Below are positions 1-8,440 of a stretch of 64,000 bases of DNA, in pieces. The translations under genes were made by a program, and so were the position numbers. The stretch lies in assembly GCF_017569925.1 (NCBI RefSeq), contig NZ_CP050854.1:1550001-1614000 (forward strand), written 5' to 3'. Position 1 is the first letter of the stretch; each line of letters opens with the position of its first letter. Under the pieces are notes generated by a model. It ran no database searches and had not been told where the DNA came from. It was given only the letters and a program-made list of their open reading frames with translations. This DNA is from Brenneria izadpanahii. GTDB lineage: Bacteria > Pseudomonadota > Gammaproteobacteria > Enterobacterales > Enterobacteriaceae.

Positions 1-573
1 GCGACGACGAATAACCGCGAAAGGCGGAAAATGGCCGAGTTCTCCTATCCGCACTTTGTCGCATCGACCCGCTTTGTTGCCTTGAAGCGGACCGGCATTA
101 AAAGAATTGCCGATCTGGCCGGACGCAGCGTCTCGGCGAGCAGCGGTACGGTCAACTTTGAGCAATTAAATGCAGCGAATAGCCGAATGAAGCTCAATAT
201 TTCCGTCGTACTGAAAAAGCTGAATAAAGATGCCTTTAATCTGGTGGCGAAAGGCAGCGTATCGGCCTTTGTGATGGATGATATTCTGTTGGCGGGGCTG
301 GTGGCGTCTTCCGACAATCCATCCGATTTCATCCTTTCCGAAGATTATTTAAGTCGTCCTGAACCCTACGGCATTCTGCTGCCGCCGGGAGAACCTGTTT
401 TCAAGCAATTAGTGAATGAGGAACTGCGTCATATTTTCACCCAGGGCGAAATAAATGCCATTTATGACAAATGGTTTCTCTCGCCGATCCCGCCGGACGG
501 CGTCAATCTTCGTTTCCCTATGCCGGACAGTCTTAAGGCGGTTTTGGCGCAGCCGGAAGAGTACCTCGACTAA
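1..573 (+). CDS. GltI-like amino-acid ABC transporter substrate-binding protein, C-terminal part (cut by window edge)
   Basis: The reading frame is open from the first base, so the gene begins outside the window; the ATG at 31 is internal. About 190 residues of a periplasmic glutamate/aspartate-type binding protein (SBP_bac_3 fold) remain. The first residues (TTNNRERRK) match the motif following the C-x-S/T loop of GltI, then come F-x-x-S-T-R-F, the SGT turn, the conserved AFVMDD segment and the closing P-IPP-x-x-x-N-x-x-F motif. The next gene is a clear paralogue, 14 bases downstream with its Shine-Dalgarno (AAAGGAG) overlapping this stop codon, so the two form a tandem unit. No permease or ATPase is visible; they may lie to the left. 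The exact ligand cannot be told from sequence. Confidence 0.85.
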   Translation, partial: ATTNNRERRKMAEFSYPHFVASTRFVALKRTGIKRIADLAGRSVSASSGTVNFEQLNAANSRMKLNISVVLKKLNKDAFNLVAKGSVSAFVMDDILLAGLVASSDNPSDFILSEDYLSRPEPYGILLPPGEPVFKQLVNEELRHIFTQGEINAIYDKWFLSPIPPDGVNLRFPMPDSLKAVLAQPEEYLD

Positions 574-587
574 AGGAGAGATGAGCG

Positions 588-1496
588 ATGTCCGGATATA
601 GAAAACGCTTGCGTCATTTTCTTATTGTCTTGTTTATCGTCGGGGCTACGGGAAGCGATTTGTCGCAGGCTGCCGACATTGATTCCACGCTCGATCGGAT
701 CCGTCAGACCGGAACGATCCGCATTGGCTATGGCGATGAACCGCCGTTTTCCTATGTCGGCCCGGAAGGCGTGGTGATCGGCTATTCGATTGATCTGTGC
801 AAACGTATCTCCGAAGCGCTCAGAGTCAGGCTGGGATTGGACAAGCTCGATATTGAATATGTATTCCGGACGCCGGCCAACCGCATACGGCAGGTCAGCA
901 ATGGCGCTATCGATATTGAATGCGTGACCAGTACCAATTCGTCCGAGGAGCGGCGCCGCAACGCCGCATTCTCCATCAGCTACTTTATGGTGGGCACCCG
1001 CTATGTTTCCTTGCGTAAAAACAATTTGCATTCGCTGGAGAACCTGCGCGGCCGGAGCATCAGCATCGTTCTCGGCACAATCAACGCCAGCCAAATCAAT
1101 CGGGTCAACCGGGAAATGAAGTTGAATCTTTCCGCCGTGGTCACGGACAGCATACAGAAAGCCTTTGATATGGTCGGTCAGGAACAGGTTTCGGCTTTCG
1201 CCATGGACGATATATTACTGCGCACCATGGTCGCCCGCACGCCCAACCCGCAGGATTACGTCATATCCGATGACGTCATTGACGATGATGCAAAATATGG
1301 CTTTATGATGCGCCGTGACGATGAGGCGTTTCATCATGCGGTCAATGACGCGTTGCGGCAGATTTACGCCAGTCATGAGATCTATGATATTTATGCGCGC
1401 TGGTTTACTCAGCCGCTTCCCGGTATTCAGATCAACCTTAATTATCCATTGAGTGAAAAATTGAGGCGGATTTTCATGACTGGCGATGGCGAATAG
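588..1496 (+). CDS. GltI-like amino-acid ABC transporter substrate-binding protein
   Basis: 302-residue secreted binding protein of the polar amino acid family. An N-terminal signal peptide (basic RKRLRH, hydrophobic core, cleavage near SQAAD) precedes the SBP_bac_3 domain: RIGYGDEPPFSY ligand-loop region, IGYSIDLCKRI, the IECVTSTNSSEERR segment, VGTRYVSL, and AMDDILL near residue 205. It ends with the family motif of a PLPGIQINLNYPLS type. It is a paralogue of the truncated gene upstream, about the usual length (E. coli GltI is 302), and shares its transcript. GltI-type proteins deliver glutamate or aspartate to a GltJKL permease. Two diverged copies suggest different ligand preference, but that is inference. 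Confidence 0.88.
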   Translation: MSGYRKRLRHFLIVLFIVGATGSDLSQAADIDSTLDRIRQTGTIRIGYGDEPPFSYVGPEGVVIGYSIDLCKRISEALRVRLGLDKLDIEYVFRTPANRIRQVSNGAIDIECVTSTNSSEERRRNAAFSISYFMVGTRYVSLRKNNLHSLENLRGRSISIVLGTINASQINRVNREMKLNLSAVVTDSIQKAFDMVGQEQVSAFAMDDILLRTMVARTPNPQDYVISDDVIDDDAKYGFMMRRDDEAFHHAVNDALRQIYASHEIYDIYARWFTQPLPGIQINLNYPLSEKLRRIFMTGDGE

Positions 1497-1520
1497 CCGC
1501 CGTCCGCTTCGCTATTTTCG

Positions 1521-2957
1521 TCAGATAAGCCGTCGGCACCACTGGGCCAAGCGTTGTAATGCCTGATCGACGTCTTCGCTCCAGCCAAACCCGGCATTCA
1601 GCCGCAGGCAGTGGTCGTAACGTCGATCGGTGGAAAAAAGATAGCCGGGGGCAATACCGATGCCTTGCTCGCGCGCTTTGATAAACAGCTCATGGGCGGG
1701 TACGCAGCCCGGCGGCAGTTCGAGCCACAGAACATATCCCCCCAGCGGTTTCGAAACCCGCGTGCCCGGCGGAAAGTAATTTAACACGGCGTTGCGCAGC
1801 AGCGTGATTTGGCGCGACAACTCGCGTCGTAGCCGGCGCAGATGGGCATCGTAACCGCCGGTTTTCAGAAACTCGGCGACGGCGGTTTGCGGCAGCATGG
1901 TGGTTCCCATTGTGGATGTGTATTTCAGCGACGCGATTTTTCGATTCCATTTCCCGCCGCTCAGCCAGCCGAGCCTGAGCCCCGGCGCTACCGTTTTGGA
2001 AAAACCGCTGCACAGTATGACATTGGGGCTGAAAGCGCGGAGCGGGAAAGGGCGCGAGTCGCCGAACGCGGTATCGCCAAAGGTGTCGTCCTCGATAATG
2101 GTGACATCATGTTCATCAGCCAATTTAGTGAGATAGGTTTTTCTTTCGTCGGAGATAATACTGCCGACCGGGTTGTTGACGTTGGCGAGCGCCACCCAGG
2201 CTTTTACCACCCGTTGGCTGAACAAGGCGGCCAATTGCCCGGCATCGGTAGTACCGCTGTCGTCATGACCGACTTCCACCACCTTTAGCCCCAGATTACG
2301 CAGCATTTGCAGCAGGACAAAATAGCAGGGCGAATCCACCGCCACGCTGTCGCCAGGCTCGGTCACGGCCCGCAGTGCCAGCGACAACGCCTCAAGACAG
2401 CCGTTGGTGATAATGATCTCATCGGCCTTAAGGTTACAGCCGTAATCCAGCGCCCGGCGGGCAATTTCCGCCTGTAACGGTGGATAACCTATTCCCTTGA
2501 CCGGATGACCCAGCAACTGCGGCTGACGGTAGCTGAACTGGCGCATCAGCCGGCTGATTTTACGGATGGGGTAGAGGTCGCCGTCGCCGTTAGCCAGATC
2601 CAGCCGTACGCGGCAATCGCTGCCGACCATCGCCAGATGCAATTCGGTTTGCGGATCCAGCGGGGTAATCGTTACCGGCCGCAGCGGCGCGGGCGGCGCC
2701 TTATCGGGAAGGCAGGCATAAAAGCCGGATTGAGGGCGGGCCTGGGCGTAGTGTTCGTCCTCAAGGGTGCGCAGCGCTTTTAACGTGGTCGTAACGCTCG
2801 CGCCATATTGTGCGGCCAGCTTTCTGACCGAGGGGAGCCGTTGACCCGGCGATAACGTTCCGTCAATAATCGCCCGTTTGATCATCTCGGCTATCCACCG
2901 GTAGCGACACGTTTGCTCTTCCATCTGTTCTGCCTTATATCGCGCCCAACTGTTCAT
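1521..2957 (-). CDS. MocR-family regulator (GntR HTH fused to aminotransferase-like domain)
   Basis: Residues about 15-80 are a GntR winged helix (GTLSPGQRLPSVRKLAAQYG, then the ARPQSGFY wing). Residues about 115-478 are a fold-type I PLP domain: NGCLEALSLAL, the N-NPVGS motif, EDDTFGD and SGFSKTVAPGLRLGW, whose lysine would hold PLP. MocR proteins (GabR, PdxR, TauR) sense an amine or vitamer through the PLP domain and control a neighbouring, often divergent, gene. Here the divergent neighbour is a serine hydroxymethyltransferase. It most resembles the YdcR branch. The longest start is used; an internal ATG at 2924 has a better Shine-Dalgarno (AAGG) and would give 467 residues starting just before the HTH. 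The effector is unknown. Confidence 0.85.
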   Translation of the reverse strand: MNSWARYKAEQMEEQTCRYRWIAEMIKRAIIDGTLSPGQRLPSVRKLAAQYGASVTTTLKALRTLEDEHYAQARPQSGFYACLPDKAPPAPLRPVTITPLDPQTELHLAMVGSDCRVRLDLANGDGDLYPIRKISRLMRQFSYRQPQLLGHPVKGIGYPPLQAEIARRALDYGCNLKADEIIITNGCLEALSLALRAVTEPGDSVAVDSPCYFVLLQMLRNLGLKVVEVGHDDSGTTDAGQLAALFSQRVVKAWVALANVNNPVGSIISDERKTYLTKLADEHDVTIIEDDTFGDTAFGDSRPFPLRAFSPNVILCSGFSKTVAPGLRLGWLSGGKWNRKIASLKYTSTMGTTMLPQTAVAEFLKTGGYDAHLRRLRRELSRQITLLRNAVLNYFPPGTRVSKPLGGYVLWLELPPGCVPAHELFIKAREQGIGIAPGYLFSTDRRYDHCLRLNAGFGWSEDVDQALQRLAQWCRRLI

Positions 2958-3148
2958 ATCGTCGGGCCTGCTTTAGATGTACATTTTCTCCTACGCCAAC
3001 GGCGAAAAAAAGATGATGTAATCATTTAAATATCAATTAATTAATACCATATGCCAGCGAATCGATGCGGCGCAAAGAAAGCCGTATCGACGTTTAAAGC
3101 GCGGCCGACGAAATCGGTTTCTACGGTCTGCGCTGCCGCTGGTCAATT
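2958..3148. promoter_or_regulatory. Divergent control region between MocR gene and second glyA
   Basis: This 191-base stretch separates the two divergent starts. It holds a GATGTA pair at 2976-2981 and 3015-3020, 39 bases apart (about four helical turns). The first lies in the palindrome ATGTACAT (2977-2984), the second in ATGAT-GTA-ATCAT (3013-3025). MocR proteins typically bind direct repeats in such regions, so these are candidate operators. The middle (3021-3052) is very AT-rich and probably contains promoters. No experimentally known operator is matched. Confidence 0.4.
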
Positions 3149-4420
3149 ATGGGTAATAAGATTTTAATGGAAAAACGCATGGAACTTTCAACTATCGATC
3201 CTGATATCGCGCCTTTGCTGGCCCGTGAGCTGGCAAGACAGGAAAATAATATAGAGCTTATCGCCTCAGAAAATTACGTTAGCCCGGCCGTATTGGAGGC
3301 TCAGGGATCGGTGCTGACCAATAAGTACGCGGAGGGTTATCCGGGCCGACGTTATTACGGCGGATGCCATGTTGTCGATGAAGTTGAAACGCTGGCGATA
3401 GAGCGCGCTAAGTCGCTGTTTAACGCTGAATACGCCAATGTTCAGCCCCATTCCGGTTCTCAAGCCAATCAGGCGGTGTTTCTCACGGTATTGAAGCCCG
3501 GCGATACGATTCTCGGCATGGCCTTGTCTGATGGCGGTCATTTGACTCATGGTGCCGGCGTAAACTTTTCCGGCCGTATGTATCGCGCCTTTTCCTATGG
3601 GCTGGATCCGCAAAACGACGAAATTGATTATCAGCAGGTAGAGCGGTTGGCAAAAGAGCATCGGCCGAAATTGATTATCGCCGGCGCATCCGCCTACTCG
3701 CGCACGATCGATTTCGCTCGTTTCCGCCGCATCTGTGACGACATCGGCGCTTATTTAATGGTGGATATGGCTCACTACGCCGGGCTGGTGGCTGCGGGAG
3801 TCTACCCATCGCCGGTAGGGATCGCCGATTTTGTCACCTCGACAACGCATAAAACGCTGCGCGGCCCGCGTGGAGGGCTGATTCTGGCTAAAAAAGAGTT
3901 TGGCGCCGCATTGGATAAAACGCTATTCCCTCTCTATCAGGGCGGACCGTTGATGCACATTATCGCCGCCAAAGCGGTGGCTTTTCGTGAAGCGGCGACG
4001 GACGGTTTCAAAAGCTATCAGAAACAGGTTATTGCAAACGCCCGCGCTATGGCTCAGGTGCTTGAGCAGCGCGGACTACGCATTATTTCCGGCGGTACGG
4101 ACTGCCATATGTTTTTAGTGGATCTGCGCAGCAAAGGCATCAGCGGGAAAGCGGCGGAAGCGCTGTTGGAACAGGCTCATATCACGCTCAATAAAAACGC
4201 CATTCCCGGCGATACTCAGAAGGCGAGCGTCACCAGCGGTATTCGCATCGGCGCTCCGGCTATTACCACGCGGGGATTCGGCGAAAAAGAATCGCGCCTG
4301 TTGGCTGATTTGATCGCCGATCTGCTTGATGATCCGCAGGATGAAGCGGTGCTGACTCGCGTTCGTGATGCGGCGTTGACGCTGTGCGCGCAATTTCCGG
4401 TATATGGCGCGGGCCGCTAA
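3149..4420 (+). CDS. Serine hydroxymethyltransferase, second divergent GlyA-type copy
   Basis: PLP enzyme that interconverts serine and glycine with tetrahydrofolate. SHMT hallmarks are all present: [26 protein letters not shown] (catalytic Tyr/Glu), the [11 protein letters not shown] motif with the PLP lysine, and [15 protein letters not shown] with the carboxylate-binding arginine. The 423 residues compare with 417 in E. coli GlyA, but sequence differences throughout (for example [17 protein letters not shown] near the N-terminus) mark it as a second lineage; the housekeeping glyA is not in this window. It is divergent from a MocR regulator, suggesting regulated use in serine/glycine or related amino-acid catabolism. 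Start uncertain: ATGs at 3149, 3167 (417 residues) and 3179 are in frame, none with a strong Shine-Dalgarno. Confidence 0.88.
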   Translation: MGNKILMEKRMELSTIDPDIAPLLARELARQENNIELIASENYVSPAVLEAQGSVLTNKYAEGYPGRRYYGGCHVVDEVETLAIERAKSLFNAEYANVQPHSGSQANQAVFLTVLKPGDTILGMALSDGGHLTHGAGVNFSGRMYRAFSYGLDPQNDEIDYQQVERLAKEHRPKLIIAGASAYSRTIDFARFRRICDDIGAYLMVDMAHYAGLVAAGVYPSPVGIADFVTSTTHKTLRGPRGGLILAKKEFGAALDKTLFPLYQGGPLMHIIAAKAVAFREAATDGFKSYQKQVIANARAMAQVLEQRGLRIISGGTDCHMFLVDLRSKGISGKAAEALLEQAHITLNKNAIPGDTQKASVTSGIRIGAPAITTRGFGEKESRLLADLIADLLDDPQDEAVLTRVRDAALTLCAQFPVYGAGR

Positions 4421-4487
4421 AAAACATATCGGACGATTGGATGCCGTCTGATATCACTCACCCCGCTGGTTTTGCCGTTAAATTAAA

Positions 4488-4513
4488 CCACCCGCGTATA
4501 TAGCGGGTGGCTT
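4488..4513. terminator. Hairpin between convergent second glyA and SemiSWEET gene
   Basis: Perfect 8-bp inverted repeat CCACCCGC / GCGGGTGG with a 7-base loop. On the minus strand it is followed by a T-rich run (TTTAATTT), so it best serves the minus-strand dalD-SemiSWEET transcript; the plus-strand tail is weaker. Confidence 0.6.
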
Positions 4514-4591
4514 GTGGAATCGATGAGATAACCGGTTTGCTGTCTCTATATGGCCTAAAAACGCGTAGTTCAGCTTATGGTCGTTATTGAT

Positions 4592-5020
4592 TCAAACCTG
4601 CTTACTTTTCAGTACGCCGGCGGCGGACAAATGGTTCTGAGTCGACGTTGGCGATAAAGGCGCGGTTTTTACTTTACGGCGTTTGCGGGGCTTGATTTCC
4701 CGTTCGTTGTAGAGTTTTAACGCAATGACCACCAGGGCCAGTAACGTGGTGATGCCATTTGCCGTCATTACCGGCACATCCTGAACTTTAAAACCGTAAG
4801 CGGTCCAGCAGGAAACACCGAAGAACAGCGCGGCATACATGCCCAATGAAATACCGGTGGTATCTTTATTACGAATAATGTGAACCACCTGCAAAAAGAA
4901 AGAACCGGTGGTTACCCATGCGGCCAGTGTCCCCAACGCAATCGGCCAATGATAAAGAACCAGTATCGACAGCGCAGCGGCGATAAACGTCCCTGACACA
5001 ATCATCAAATGCTTTTTCAT
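4592..5020 (-). CDS. SemiSWEET-like sugar transporter (PQ-loop/MtN3 family)
   Basis: 142-residue membrane protein with about four hydrophobic segments. The second half of the membrane region carries the PQ-loop/MtN3 pattern: TTGSFFLQVVHIIRNKDTTG followed by ISLGMYAALFFGVSCWTAYG. SemiSWEETs are half-size, dimeric, facilitative sugar carriers. The open frame extends upstream, but the start is set at 5020: a strong GGGGG Shine-Dalgarno precedes it, and it lies one base after the stop of the arabinitol dehydrogenase gene (TGACATG), so the two are translationally linked. Unusual is a basic, Ser/Thr-rich C-terminal tail of about 35 residues (KPRKRRK) beyond the membrane domain. Transport of a sugar or polyol used by the dehydrogenase is inferred from linkage only. 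Confidence 0.75.
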   Translation of the reverse strand: MKKHLMIVSGTFIAAALSILVLYHWPIALGTLAAWVTTGSFFLQVVHIIRNKDTTGISLGMYAALFFGVSCWTAYGFKVQDVPVMTANGITTLLALVVIALKLYNEREIKPRKRRKVKTAPLSPTSTQNHLSAAGVLKSKQV

Positions 5021-5021
5021 G

Positions 5022-6431
5022 TCATTCCCCCTTAGGTAATGCATGGAAAGTTGTCCGAATCTCATCAACGGCCGTGCGTAAATGGTCGATAAAGGACTCT
5101 TGACGACGAACCATGCCGAATAATGCGGACTGGCCGGCGAACGCGGCCAGCGGGTCTTCCGCGGTGAAAATACTTTCCACATCTACGCTGTCCATCGCGC
5201 GATCTTCATAGCTGAACGGCAGCGAGTTATTGTGGTACTGCTGCAGAAACAGAAAAAACAGCGCCGGTAAACGCAGCGTTGCCCGCGGCACTTTGCCCTG
5301 ACGGTAACAATCCTTCAGGGTCGGAACGATAAACCCATGCAGCTTGGCGATGCTGTCGGATGACACGCGAGCGACGGTGTCGCGAACCCAGCGATTACCA
5401 AAACGGGCGAGTACGCTGTCGCATTCGGCCGGCAGATCGAGCTCGATACCTCGCTGTTGCAGCGCGGGGCCGACATCCTGCAGGACGTAATCGCGGATCC
5501 AGTTCGTCACATATTGAGGAAGGCTTTCATCAATATAGCGTTTGCCCTGCAGCGCTCCGGCCCAGGCGATGCCGCTGTGGCTGGCGTTAAGCAGGCGAAT
5601 TTTAGCCTCTTCGACCGGCGTAACGTCGTCGACAAATTCGACGCCGACCTGTTGCAGCGCGGGGCGTTTGCCGGCGAAGCGATCTTCGATCACCCAGCGG
5701 GCGAAACTTTCGCAAGACAAGGGCGCGGCATCGTCGGTAATGCCTTGCTGCGCTAAGCGCTCATAGAGCGAATCGTCGAATTTCGGGGTGATGCGGTCGA
5801 CCATACTGTTCGGCGCGGTCGTTTGTTCCGCCATCCAGTCAATCAGATCTGCGCGTTGCTTAGCTTCCAGAAATTCACGCATCCCCTGAGAAAAACTGTC
5901 GCCGTTCTGGCTCAGATTGTCGCAACAGAGCAGAGTAACCGGGCCGCTTTTTTGCTGCTGGCGGGCGGTCAGGATCAGCGTCAGCGCTCCATATAAAGTA
6001 TTTATTTCACCTTCATCATGGAGGTCGGCCTTTATCGCGGGGTGAGATAAATCAAGGTGACCGTCGTCATCCAGGAAGTATCCGCCTTCGGTAACGGTGA
6101 AAGAAATAATTTCAGTGCTTGGGGCTGCTCCCACGGCTACGGTTGAAGCGAGACGGCTATCCCACAGCAGGATTTGATCCACTGCGTCGATGGTTTCATA
6201 GCAACGTTCCCCTTCGGGAGAGATGGTTTCGAGTGTATAGAGGCCGTTTTGGGATTTGAGCTGTTGCAGTGTTTTTTGAGTAGAGCTATTGCGGATGTTG
6301 GATAACGCCATATGCCAATGGTTGTCACCCTGTCGTCGCAACTGATTTAGATACCAGGCCTGATGCGCCCGGAAAAATGCGCCTGCACCAAGGTGCAGCC
6401 AAGTTGAAGTGTTTTTTGTCGATATCGGCAA
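5022..6431 (-). CDS. dalD: D-arabinitol 4-dehydrogenase (mannitol dehydrogenase family)
   Basis: 469-residue long-chain polyol dehydrogenase. The N-terminus has the Rossmann motif HLGAGAFFRAHQ; FTVTEGGYFLD and CDNLSQNGD follow, and the catalytic motif K-x-RLLNASHSGIAW lies around residue 280. Family members oxidise D-arabinitol to D-xylulose or mannitol to fructose with NAD; length and motifs fit DalD best, although fructuronate and mannitol reductases are related. It is the first gene of a two-gene minus-strand unit with a SemiSWEET. No xylulokinase or regulator lies next to it, unlike the Klebsiella dal operon, so the product must feed a kinase encoded elsewhere. Confidence 0.82.
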   Translation of the reverse strand: MPISTKNTSTWLHLGAGAFFRAHQAWYLNQLRRQGDNHWHMALSNIRNSSTQKTLQQLKSQNGLYTLETISPEGERCYETIDAVDQILLWDSRLASTVAVGAAPSTEIISFTVTEGGYFLDDDGHLDLSHPAIKADLHDEGEINTLYGALTLILTARQQQKSGPVTLLCCDNLSQNGDSFSQGMREFLEAKQRADLIDWMAEQTTAPNSMVDRITPKFDDSLYERLAQQGITDDAAPLSCESFARWVIEDRFAGKRPALQQVGVEFVDDVTPVEEAKIRLLNASHSGIAWAGALQGKRYIDESLPQYVTNWIRDYVLQDVGPALQQRGIELDLPAECDSVLARFGNRWVRDTVARVSSDSIAKLHGFIVPTLKDCYRQGKVPRATLRLPALFFLFLQQYHNNSLPFSYEDRAMDSVDVESIFTAEDPLAAFAGQSALFGMVRRQESFIDHLRTAVDEIRTTFHALPKGE

Positions 6432-6859
6432 ACCTTATCCTTACTCCAATGTGGAGATTATTTATCCACTGTTAAGGTTAACATTTTTTTTCAGATAATA
6501 AAAATATAATGATTATTAATAAGTTAGTAAGCTAAGGGGCGGTTTTTAAACATTTTTTGTCGATTAAATAACCTATGCTTCTACAAAGCGTAAGTTTTTT
6601 AGCCGGATTCACTGCGTGATCTGACTAACATTGACGGGTGTTGTATAACAATTTGATTTTATTGTTTTATTTTTGAGGCCGTTAGTGGCGCCGAACGTAA
6701 CTTCGTCCGCTTCGGGCGTAAAACGGAAAAACGCTGCGGCCACCGGGAACCGCCGGGGGCGAATGGGAATCTGTAAGGATTCCGTTTATGATGGTGATGA
6801 AATCGCAGGCTTGTCTTTGCCGTTAACATAATAAATGTGAATCAATGAGGAGCAACACT
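6432..6859. other. Intergenic region between dalD and yedI, with a possible structured leader
   Basis: Gene-free. The left part (6470-6660) is AT-rich and probably holds the dalD promoter. The right part (6680-6790) is GC-rich. There AAACGGAA (6721-6728) can pair with TTCCGTTT (6780-6787), while GGAATC (6766-6771) can pair with GATTCC (6778-6783). The two pairings share bases and exclude each other. No known riboswitch class was matched by eye. Confidence 0.35.
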
Positions 6860-7768
6860 TTGGCTGGAGCTAGTTTATTAACGCTTCTGGATGATATCGC
6901 CACGCTGCTGGATGATATTTCCGTTATGGGAAAGATGGCCGCTAAAAAGACAGCCGGCGTATTGGGGGATGACTTATCGTTAAACGCCCAACAGGTCAGC
7001 GGGGTTAAAGCAAACCGTGAATTACCCGTCGTCTGGCGGGTTGCAAAAGGTTCCTTGCTCAATAAAGTATTTCTTGTGCCGGTAGCTCTGCTTATCAGCG
7101 CATTTATTCCCTGGGCGATTACGCCTTTGCTGATGGTCGGCGGCGCCTACCTGTGTTACGAAGGCGTAGAGAAGGTGGTGCATACGCTGCGTCACGGCAA
7201 AGAAGAGAAAACGCAGGAGTCCCGGCAGCAGCGGTTACTCGCGGCGGCTCAGTCTGACTCGTCCTCTTATGAGAACGATAAGGTAAAGGGCGCGATCCGG
7301 ACCGACTTTATCCTCTCGGCCGAGATTATTGCCATTACGCTGGGTATTGTTTCTGAAGCGCCGCTGCTTAATCAGGTTGTGGTGCTGGCGGGGATTGCGC
7401 TTTTGGTCACCGTCGGCGTGTACGGTATTGTGGCCGGCATTGTTAAGCTCGACGATCTGGGCATGTGGCTTGAACGGAAATCTTCTGTTATTGCCCAAAA
7501 AGTGGGAGCCGGGCTTCTGGTGATCGCCCCCTGGCTGATGAAAACGCTTTCAGTGGTTGGGACGTTGGCGATGTTTTTAGTCGGCGGCGGCATCGTGGTG
7601 CATGGCGTACCGTTGTTGCATCATACGGTTAGCGATTTTGATGCGCGCTTCGGCGGGTTCACCGGCGCGCTGATGGTCAATCTGGCAAATTTGGTGATTG
7701 GTTTTATCGTCGGCGCTGTTGTGTTGTTTGTGGTGAGTTTGATTTCCCGTATATCAGGCAAGAAATAA
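6860..7768 (+). CDS. yedI: YedI/DUF808 inner-membrane protein
   Basis: 302-residue polytopic membrane protein of the DUF808 family; function unknown. The N-terminal signature [16 protein letters not shown] and the [13 protein letters not shown] block are near-identical to E. coli YedI as remembered. Several hydrophobic segments follow ([16 protein letters not shown], about 185-215, 250-305). The start is set at TTG 6860 rather than the in-frame ATG at 6845: the codons after that ATG are themselves the Shine-Dalgarno (GAGGAG) at proper spacing for TTG, and the resulting N-terminus matches the family. It stands alone, followed 72 bases later by a small unknown gene. Confidence 0.85.
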   Translation: MAGASLLTLLDDIATLLDDISVMGKMAAKKTAGVLGDDLSLNAQQVSGVKANRELPVVWRVAKGSLLNKVFLVPVALLISAFIPWAITPLLMVGGAYLCYEGVEKVVHTLRHGKEEKTQESRQQRLLAAAQSDSSSYENDKVKGAIRTDFILSAEIIAITLGIVSEAPLLNQVVVLAGIALLVTVGVYGIVAGIVKLDDLGMWLERKSSVIAQKVGAGLLVIAPWLMKTLSVVGTLAMFLVGGGIVVHGVPLLHHTVSDFDARFGGFTGALMVNLANLVIGFIVGAVVLFVVSLISRISGKK

Positions 7769-7840
7769 AAACGTTTCCCGACCTGACTTCTTGCGGAGTC
7801 TTAGGGTTCTGGCGAATGTATTTAACTAAAGGGGGATAGA

Positions 7841-8026
7841 ATGAGACCGGATATTACCAAAGAAGAGATCTCGCAGCTCAATGACGATATCAACCTGTTG
7901 AAGCAGGTTGGTTTCCTTGATGACGAAGTCTATGACGCTTTACGAACCCTTGAGTTGCGGCGCCAAACGGCCAAAATGGAGTTTATCAAGCGGGCGCTGT
8001 TTGATAAAAAAGCCGAGCAAGCGTGA
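7841..8026 (+). CDS. Small charged protein of unknown function
   Basis: 61 residues, helical-looking and highly charged, with no signal peptide or membrane segment. The Shine-Dalgarno is strong (AAAGGGGGAT, about 5 bases before ATG). The sequence alternates acidic and hydrophobic residues (KEEISQLNDDINLLKQ), suggesting a short coiled coil, and ends in a basic stretch. I do not recognise the family. It follows yedI on the same strand after 72 bases and may be co-transcribed. Confidence 0.6.
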   Translation: MRPDITKEEISQLNDDINLLKQVGFLDDEVYDALRTLELRRQTAKMEFIKRALFDKKAEQA

Positions 8027-8073
8027 TAACGTCTGAGTGGACCTTTGTCGTGTAGGATCTTTTACGATGTACC

Positions 8074-8112
8074 TGTGGGCATAATTCCTATACATTGAAG
8101 AAGATGCCCACA
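8074..8112. terminator. Hairpin between convergent small gene and DUF333 lipoprotein
   Basis: Perfect 9-bp inverted repeat TGTGGGCAT / ATGCCCACA with a 21-base loop. It lies between two convergent genes. No T-run follows on either strand, so termination is only probable. Confidence 0.4.
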
Positions 8113-8152
8113 ATAACCATGTATCTTGTTTAAATTTAAAGGTTTTCCGCGG

Positions 8153-8404
8153 TTAGCGGTTTTTATTATCGCGGCGATAAAGCGTCCACTCTTCAATGCG
8201 CTCACCGTTTGGCAGCAAACAATATCCTACCGTTCCGTTATCCGTACTAACCATCTCTAATTTACCGCCTTTCCCTTGACAATATACCGATGCCGGGTTG
8301 GGCATGCCGACGGATTTTGGGGCGCCGCCGTTATTCCGAGTGCTGCATCCAGCGACCGCCAATACCGATAAAAATACGCCAGCACATGCTATTACGAGTT
8401 TCAT
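8153..8404 (-). CDS. DUF333 lipoprotein
   Basis: 83-residue lipoprotein. Signal peptide with lipobox LAVAGC (lipidated cysteine near residue 20), then a DUF333 domain: NPASVYC, GGKLEMV, GTVGYCLLPNGERIEEWTLYR, including its two conserved cysteines. DUF333 occurs in small enterobacterial lipoproteins such as YoaF, whose function is unknown. A good Shine-Dalgarno (AAGGAAA) precedes the ATG. A 29-residue membrane peptide gene lies 36 bases upstream on the same strand. Confidence 0.85.
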   Translation of the reverse strand: MKLVIACAGVFLSVLAVAGCSTRNNGGAPKSVGMPNPASVYCQGKGGKLEMVSTDNGTVGYCLLPNGERIEEWTLYRRDNKNR

Positions 8405-8440
8405 TTATATATTTCCTTGCGTATCCCCATGCCGCGTCTA

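Noticed and set aside
6680..6860. Known riboswitch (yybP-ykoY, guanidine or similar) in the yedI leader
   Set aside because: The conserved core sequences of these classes were not found by eye; only generic alternative stems are present.
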